9,378 nt of DNA from Candidatus Bipolaricaulota bacterium (GTDB lineage Bacteria > Bipolaricaulota > Bipolaricaulia > RBG-16-55-9), in contig WFPR01000059.1 in assembly GCA_015487455.1 (NCBI GenBank), positions 1 to 9,378 of the forward strand, given 5' to 3'. The notes below the pieces were generated by a model. It did not search any database. It was not told the DNA's origin and was given only the letters and a program-made list of their open reading frames with translations. The position numbers and the translations under genes were made by a program. Positions 6,389 to 9,378 of the stretch are shown in pieces (the first letter of the stretch is position 1; every line of letters begins with the position of its first letter).

Positions 6389-6580
6389 ATGACAAAGGCG
6401 AAGGAGTTCACGCTGGAGTACTGGAGGGACGAGGGTTGGTACGTCGGGCGGCTGCGTGAAGTGCTGGGGGTCTTCAGCCAGGGCCGAACGCTCAAGGAAC
6501 TCGAGGCAAACATTCGAGAGGCGTATGCGCTCATGCTCCAAGAGCTTGAAGACGATCAGCCCTGCTCCCGCAGCCGGTAG
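6389..6580 (+). CDS. Small HicB-like (UPF0150) protein, no HicA neighbour
   Basis: This 63-residue protein resembles the single-domain HicB-like fold found in type II antitoxins. FTLEYWRDEGWYVGRLREV (7-25) matches 'y.v...kdedGyyva..pel', and GVFSQGRTLKELEANIREAYALML (27-50) matches the family's 'G..sqG.TleEa..Ni.eAi.l.l'. ATG 6389 follows GGGGTGA at 6-nt spacing. Canonical hicAB loci have a 60-80 aa HicA ribonuclease adjacent. Here the upstream gap (96 nt) is too short for one, and downstream is the opposing ligase. Its last eight codons run antisense through the ligase 3' end (25-nt overlap), so the PCSRSR tail is dictated by the other strand. No ribbon-helix-helix or HTH extension is present, so it may be a stand-alone regulator or an orphaned antitoxin. 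Family moderately sure, function open. Confidence 0.72.
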   Translation: MTKAKEFTLEYWRDEGWYVGRLREVLGVFSQGRTLKELEANIREAYALMLQELEDDQPCSRSR

Positions 6581-8067
6581 CGCTGGATCTTCCCCGAGGC
6601 CGTCTTGGGCAGCTCCGTCACGAACTCGATGTGCCGTGGGTGCTTGTAGGCGGCGATCTCCCTCAGACAGTGCTGCTTGAGCTGCTCCTTGAGCGCGTCG
6701 GAGGGCTCGTAGCCCGGCTTCAGCACGATGAAGGCCTTGACGGTCTCGCCCTTCCGCTCGTCGGGGACGCCGACCACGGCGCACTCGGCCACGGCCGGGT
6801 GCTCGTAGAGCACCTGCTCCACCTCAGCGGGGTAGACGTTGAGCCCGCCGACGTTGATCATGTCCTTGACACGATCGACGATGTAGTAGTAGCCCTCTTC
6901 GTCGACCTTGGCGAGGTCGCCCGTGTGGAAGAAGCCGTCGGGGTCGATGGCTTGGCGGGTCGCCTCGGGGTTGTTGTGGTAGCCCTTCATCACCTGGGGG
7001 CCGCGGATGAGCAGCTCGCCGACCTCGCCCGCGGGCACCTCCTCGCCCTTGTCGTTCACGATCTTGCACTCGGTGTTCTCGATGGGCCAGCCGATCGAGC
7101 CCGGCTTCCGCCGCGGGGCGGCCAAGTTCGTGTGCGTGACCGGGGACGTCTCCGTGAGGCCGTAGCCCTCGTAGATGGGGAGCCCGAACTTCCGCTCGAA
7201 CGCCTCCATCACGGGGACGGGCATCGCCGCGCCGCCCGAGCTGCACAGCTTGAGCGACTGTAAGCGCTCGGGAGTAGCCTTCGGGTGGTGCAGCAGGTCG
7301 ATGTAAATCGTGGGCACGGCCAAGAAGTCCGTGATTTGATGCTGCTCGATGAGCTTGAGCGCCTCCTCGGCGTCCCAGCGGAGCATCGGGTAGATCGTCG
7401 AGCCGCGCGCCAGGGGCGAGAGCATCAGCACCGTCATCCCCGTGATGTGGAACATCGGGATCGGGACCAGCAGACGGTCGTCCTCGGGCTTCAGGGGGAA
7501 GAGCTTGGTGACGGCCTGGACGTTCGAGATGAGGTTGCGGTGGGTGAGGAGCACGCCCTTGGGCTTCCCCGTCGTCCCGGAGGTGTAGGGCTGCAGCGCG
7601 ACGTCCTCGTCGTCGCGGTCGACGAGGAGGGGCTCCCCCATCTGCAGCACCTCGCGGAAGCGGGTGTGGGGGCTCTCGCCGCCGACGGTCACGATCTTCA
7701 CATCGTGCTGAACGCTTTGGACGGCCTTCTCGACCTCGTCGAGCAGGGGCAGCAGTCCGATGATGAGCTTGGCGCCCGAGTCGCTGAGCTGATAGGCGAT
7801 CTCGCGGGCGCGCAGCTGCGGGTTCATCGGGGTGGGGACCGCGCCCGCCTTCAAGATCCCCCAGATCGCGATCACGAACTGGGGGAGATTCGGGAGGTAG
7901 ACGGCCACGCGGTCGTCGGGCTCAATGCCCAGCTTTCTAAGCCCTCCGGCGAAGCGGGCGGAGGCGTCCGCCAGCTCCGCGTAGCTGATCTCCTGCCCCT
8001 CGAACACCACGGCGGGTCGCTCGCCGAACTCCCGTGCCGCCTCGTCCAGCAGCTTGGCTAAGTTCAT
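6556..8067 (-). CDS. Medium/long-chain fatty acid-CoA ligase (AMP-forming)
   Basis: The 503-residue enzyme of the ANL superfamily activates a carboxylic acid to acyl-AMP and then acyl-CoA, in the cytoplasm or at the membrane. Motifs in order: P-loop YTSGTTGKPKG (161-171), MFHITGM (205-211), the adenine-binding SSGGAAMP (276-283), YEGYGLTETSP (299-309), TGD (382-384) with its ribose-binding Asp, the hinge DRVKDMINVGGLNVYPAEVE (398-417), and the catalytic lysine Lys493 in PKTASGKIQR. MNPQL and the overall length fit FadD-like ligases more than acetyl-CoA synthetases (about 650 aa). ATG 8067 is chosen because the sequence begins MNLAKLLDEAA as in relatives, with GAGGTGA 8 nt upstream. An earlier in-frame ATG near 8112 lies upstream of the predicted -10 box. 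Its 3' end overlaps the convergent HicB-like gene. The exact acid is unknown. Confidence 0.94.
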   Translation of the reverse strand: MNLAKLLDEAAREFGERPAVVFEGQEISYAELADASARFAGGLRKLGIEPDDRVAVYLPNLPQFVIAIWGILKAGAVPTPMNPQLRAREIAYQLSDSGAKLIIGLLPLLDEVEKAVQSVQHDVKIVTVGGESPHTRFREVLQMGEPLLVDRDDEDVALQPYTSGTTGKPKGVLLTHRNLISNVQAVTKLFPLKPEDDRLLVPIPMFHITGMTVLMLSPLARGSTIYPMLRWDAEEALKLIEQHQITDFLAVPTIYIDLLHHPKATPERLQSLKLCSSGGAAMPVPVMEAFERKFGLPIYEGYGLTETSPVTHTNLAAPRRKPGSIGWPIENTECKIVNDKGEEVPAGEVGELLIRGPQVMKGYHNNPEATRQAIDPDGFFHTGDLAKVDEEGYYYIVDRVKDMINVGGLNVYPAEVEQVLYEHPAVAECAVVGVPDERKGETVKAFIVLKPGYEPSDALKEQLKQHCLREIAAYKHPRHIEFVTELPKTASGKIQRYRLREQG

Positions 8068-8097
8068 CCTGCTCACCTCAGGAGGCCGTTTGAGAGA

Positions 8098-8126
8098 ATC
8101 ATAGGCGTTCATCCCGGGGGAAGCAA
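8098..8126 (-). promoter_or_regulatory. Sigma70-like promoter for the fatty acid-CoA ligase
   Basis: Leftward TTGCTT (8126-8121), 17 nt, TATGAT (8103-8098; 5 of 6 to consensus). Transcription would start near 8091, about 24 nt before ATG 8067. The -35 box abuts and overlaps the inverted repeat at 8124-8137. Confidence 0.5.
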
Positions 8127-8137
8127 CCCAGGGGTTG
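8124..8137. repeat. Perfect 6-bp inverted repeat in the ligase / helical-protein divergent region
   Basis: CAACCC-AG-GGGTTG is a 14-bp dyad. It overlaps the ligase -35 box at 8126-8121 and lies about 30 bp upstream of the opposite TATAAT. Placement suits an operator serving one or both genes. No regulator gene for it is seen in the window. Confidence 0.35.
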
Positions 8138-8166
8138 ACGAGCAGCAAGCGGAGCGGGGAGAGGAG

Positions 8167-8172
8167 TATAAT
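8167..8172 (+). promoter_or_regulatory. -10 box for the helical hypothetical gene
   Basis: A perfect TATAAT lies 48 nt before ATG 8221. The -35 position (around 8144-8149) holds no recognisable box. A TTGACG at 8135-8140 is 26 nt away, too far for the usual 16-18 nt spacing. Confidence 0.45.
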
Positions 8173-8220
8173 GAGCCTTGCTGCCCGAATCGAGGGAAGG
8201 GGAGAAGGAGGGGAACCATC

Positions 8221-8691
8221 ATGAACGACCCTCGGGAGGATCGGGAGAAGCGAGCGGAGGAGCTGGAGAAAGCCGCAGCGATGCTGCTCATGCACGCCGC
8301 GTACTCGGGCGCAGCTTATCCCACAGTTCTGCGAAACGTCGAGGACGGGTACGTTCAGCCGTCCAACCCCAAGGCCCTGGAGGACTACTTAAAGCTCTCC
8401 CAGGAGTACGACAAGGAGAAGCTGCAGCTTTCCCGACAAACGCTTGAGGCCGTGAAGTCGGGGCAGGATTGGGGGACCGCCTTTCAAGACTTCCTCAAAA
8501 AGCAGGCCGACTTGAGCCTCCGATACGCCCAAAGGGAGCTCGAGTTGGACTTCAAGCTCAGCCGGGAGGCGAGGGCCGATCTGGAGCGGGCTCTCGAGCA
8601 GCTGAAGGAGGAGGAAGCCCTAGAGGCCCATCCCGAGATGGCCCAACTCGTCCGCCTGATCGAAGCCTTTCTTCAAAGGGCCTCGGAGTAG
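8221..8691 (+). CDS. Hypothetical alpha-helical, charged protein of unknown function
   Basis: I do not recognise this 156-residue protein. ATG 8221 has a strong AGGAGG ribosome site (8206-8211, 9-nt spacing) and a perfect -10 box further upstream, so it is very probably expressed. It is rich in Glu, Lys, Arg, Leu and Ala and has no Cys, signal peptide or transmembrane segment. An acidic/basic N-terminal helix (residues 1-28) is followed by a less charged stretch with GAAYPTVLRNVEDGYVQPSNP (30-50). Residues 51-80 and 85-135 are long amphipathic helices with coiled-coil-like patterning (DLSLRYAQRELELDFKLSRE, then LERALEQLKEEEALE). The last helix is 138-154. It may be a structural or partner-binding protein; the sequence shows no catalytic motif. 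It diverges from the CoA ligase across a shared regulatory region and converges on the SDR gene 21 nt away. Confidence 0.8.
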   Translation: MNDPREDREKRAEELEKAAAMLLMHAAYSGAAYPTVLRNVEDGYVQPSNPKALEDYLKLSQEYDKEKLQLSRQTLEAVKSGQDWGTAFQDFLKKQADLSLRYAQRELELDFKLSREARADLERALEQLKEEEALEAHPEMAQLVRLIEAFLQRASE

Positions 8692-8712
8692 ATTTGCAGT
8701 ACAGCGCAGCGT

Positions 8713-9378
8713 TCACAGCGTCTGCCCGCCGTCGATGACGTAGACCTGCCCCGTCACGTAGCGCGAGGCGTCGGAAGCCAGGTAGACGGCCAGGGGCGCG
8801 ATCTCCTCGGGCTCGGCCACCCGGCCCTGGGGGATCGACCCCAAAATCCTTTGGGAGATCTCGGGGTGCTCTAAAACACCCTGGGTCATCGCGGTGCGGA
8901 CCCAGCCGGGCGCGATCGCGTTGACCCGCACGCCCCGCGCGGCCCACTCGTACGCCAGCACCTTCACGAGCCCGATCAGCCCGGCCTTGCTGACGGCGTA
9001 CGGCCCGATGTGCGAGCTGCCCCCGAGCCCCGCGATCGACGCGATGTGGATGAGGGAGCCCGAGCCCCGCTCCAGCAGCACCCGCCCCGCTTCCCGGCTC
9101 AGCACGAAGGCGCCTCTTAAGTTCACGCGCATCACGGCGTCCCACTCCTCGTCCGTCACGTCCTCAATGCGCTTCCAGAGCGGGCTGATCGCCGCCGCGT
9201 TCACCACCACGTCGAGCCCGCCCAGCTCCCGCACGACGCGCTCGACGAGCGCCTTGACCCCCTGCGGGTCGCCCACGTCGCAGGGCTGCACCAGCGTCCG
9301 GCGCCCGAGCCGCTCGACCTCTTGAGCTACAGCTTTGACTTGCTCAACCGTGCGGCCGGTGGGCACCACGTCCGCGCC
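8713..9378 (-). CDS. Short-chain dehydrogenase/reductase (FabG-like), C-terminal 221 residues
   Basis: The open frame enters from the right edge and ends at a TGA (8715-8713). The missing N-terminus, roughly 30 residues, should hold the TGxxxGxG cofactor loop. Visible classical SDR features in order: CDVGDPQ (the acidic residue after beta-3 that contacts adenine), DVVVNAAAIS (in place of the usual NNAG), the active-site Ser in HIASIAG, and the catalytic Tyr-x-x-x-Lys as YAVSK (coded at 9000-8986), 13 residues after that Ser. These are followed by VRVNAIAPGWVRTAM and the C-terminal VTGQVYVIDGGQ. It would reduce or oxidise a keto/hydroxy group with NAD(P)H. FabG-type 3-oxoacyl reductases share this pattern, but so do many sugar and alcohol dehydrogenases, so the substrate is unassigned. 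A GTG at 9369 is an internal valine, not the start. Confidence 0.92.
   Translation of the reverse strand, partial: GADVVPTGRTVEQVKAVAQEVERLGRRTLVQPCDVGDPQGVKALVERVVRELGGLDVVVNAAAISPLWKRIEDVTDEEWDAVMRVNLRGAFVLSREAGRVLLERGSGSLIHIASIAGLGGSSHIGPYAVSKAGLIGLVKVLAYEWAARGVRVNAIAPGWVRTAMTQGVLEHPEISQRILGSIPQGRVAEPEEIAPLAVYLASDASRYVTGQVYVIDGGQTL

Noticed and set aside
7285..8061. Long open frame on the plus strand inside the CoA ligase
   Set aside because: It is the antisense shadow of a GC-rich gene, rich in Arg, Val, Gly, His and Asp, with no motif or ribosome site.
8135..8172. TTGACG and TATAAT as one promoter for the helical protein
   Set aside because: The spacer is 26 nt, outside the usual range for sigma70 and also longer than MerR-type 19-20 nt spacers.
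8068..8295. N-terminal extension of the CoA ligase to a start near 8112 or 8295
   Set aside because: It lies upstream of the ligase -10 box and overlaps the divergent gene; family similarity and ribosome site support 8067.
1..9378. CRISPR arrays, tRNA or rRNA genes, insertion sequences, phage genes, riboswitches
   Set aside because: No regular repeats, cloverleaf-like sequences, transposase motifs or long structured leaders were seen; all gaps between genes are under 170 nt.

Overview
The window is a GC-rich stretch of bacterial chromosome. Ribosome binding sites are strong (AGGAGG type) and most upstream regions contain sigma70-like -10 boxes. No phage, transposon, CRISPR or RNA gene was seen. 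The phylum cannot be fixed from this sequence alone. The gene content (acyl-CoA, aldehyde and peptide metabolism) suggests an ordinary heterotrophic or mixotrophic bacterium; a deep-branching high-GC lineage is possible but not demonstrated.

Layout, left to right: the N-terminal half of an M24 (Xaa-Pro peptidase-like) protein on the minus strand, cut by the left edge; a divergent ALDH3-type aldehyde dehydrogenase (+); a membrane DUF3267-type putative zincin with a coiled-coil N-terminus (-); a PaaI-like hotdog thioesterase (-); a RimJ/RimL-type GNAT acetyltransferase (+), followed by an ABC-2 exporter ATPase and permease (+,+); a PPC/DUF296-domain protein (-); a short HicB-like protein (+); a fatty acid-CoA ligase (-); an unrecognised helical protein (+); and a FabG-like short-chain dehydrogenase (-), cut by the right edge.

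Twelve genes are packed tightly, and orientation switches at nine of the eleven junctions. Four convergent pairs have almost no space between them (29, 8, minus 25 and 21 nt). Four divergent pairs share promoter regions of 96 to 165 nt. The only certain multi-gene unit is the ABC ATPase-permease pair, probably read together with the acetyltransferase. The aldehyde dehydrogenase, thioesterase, CoA ligase and SDR could all act on fatty aldehyde, fatty acid and acyl-CoA pools, but each sits in its own transcription unit, so a joint pathway is inference.

No clear new multi-gene system was found. The points most worth a second look are the HicB-like gene without a HicA partner, the coiled-coil and CxxC extension on the membrane zincin, the unrecognised helical protein facing the CoA ligase, and perfect inverted repeats at the -35 regions of two promoters.
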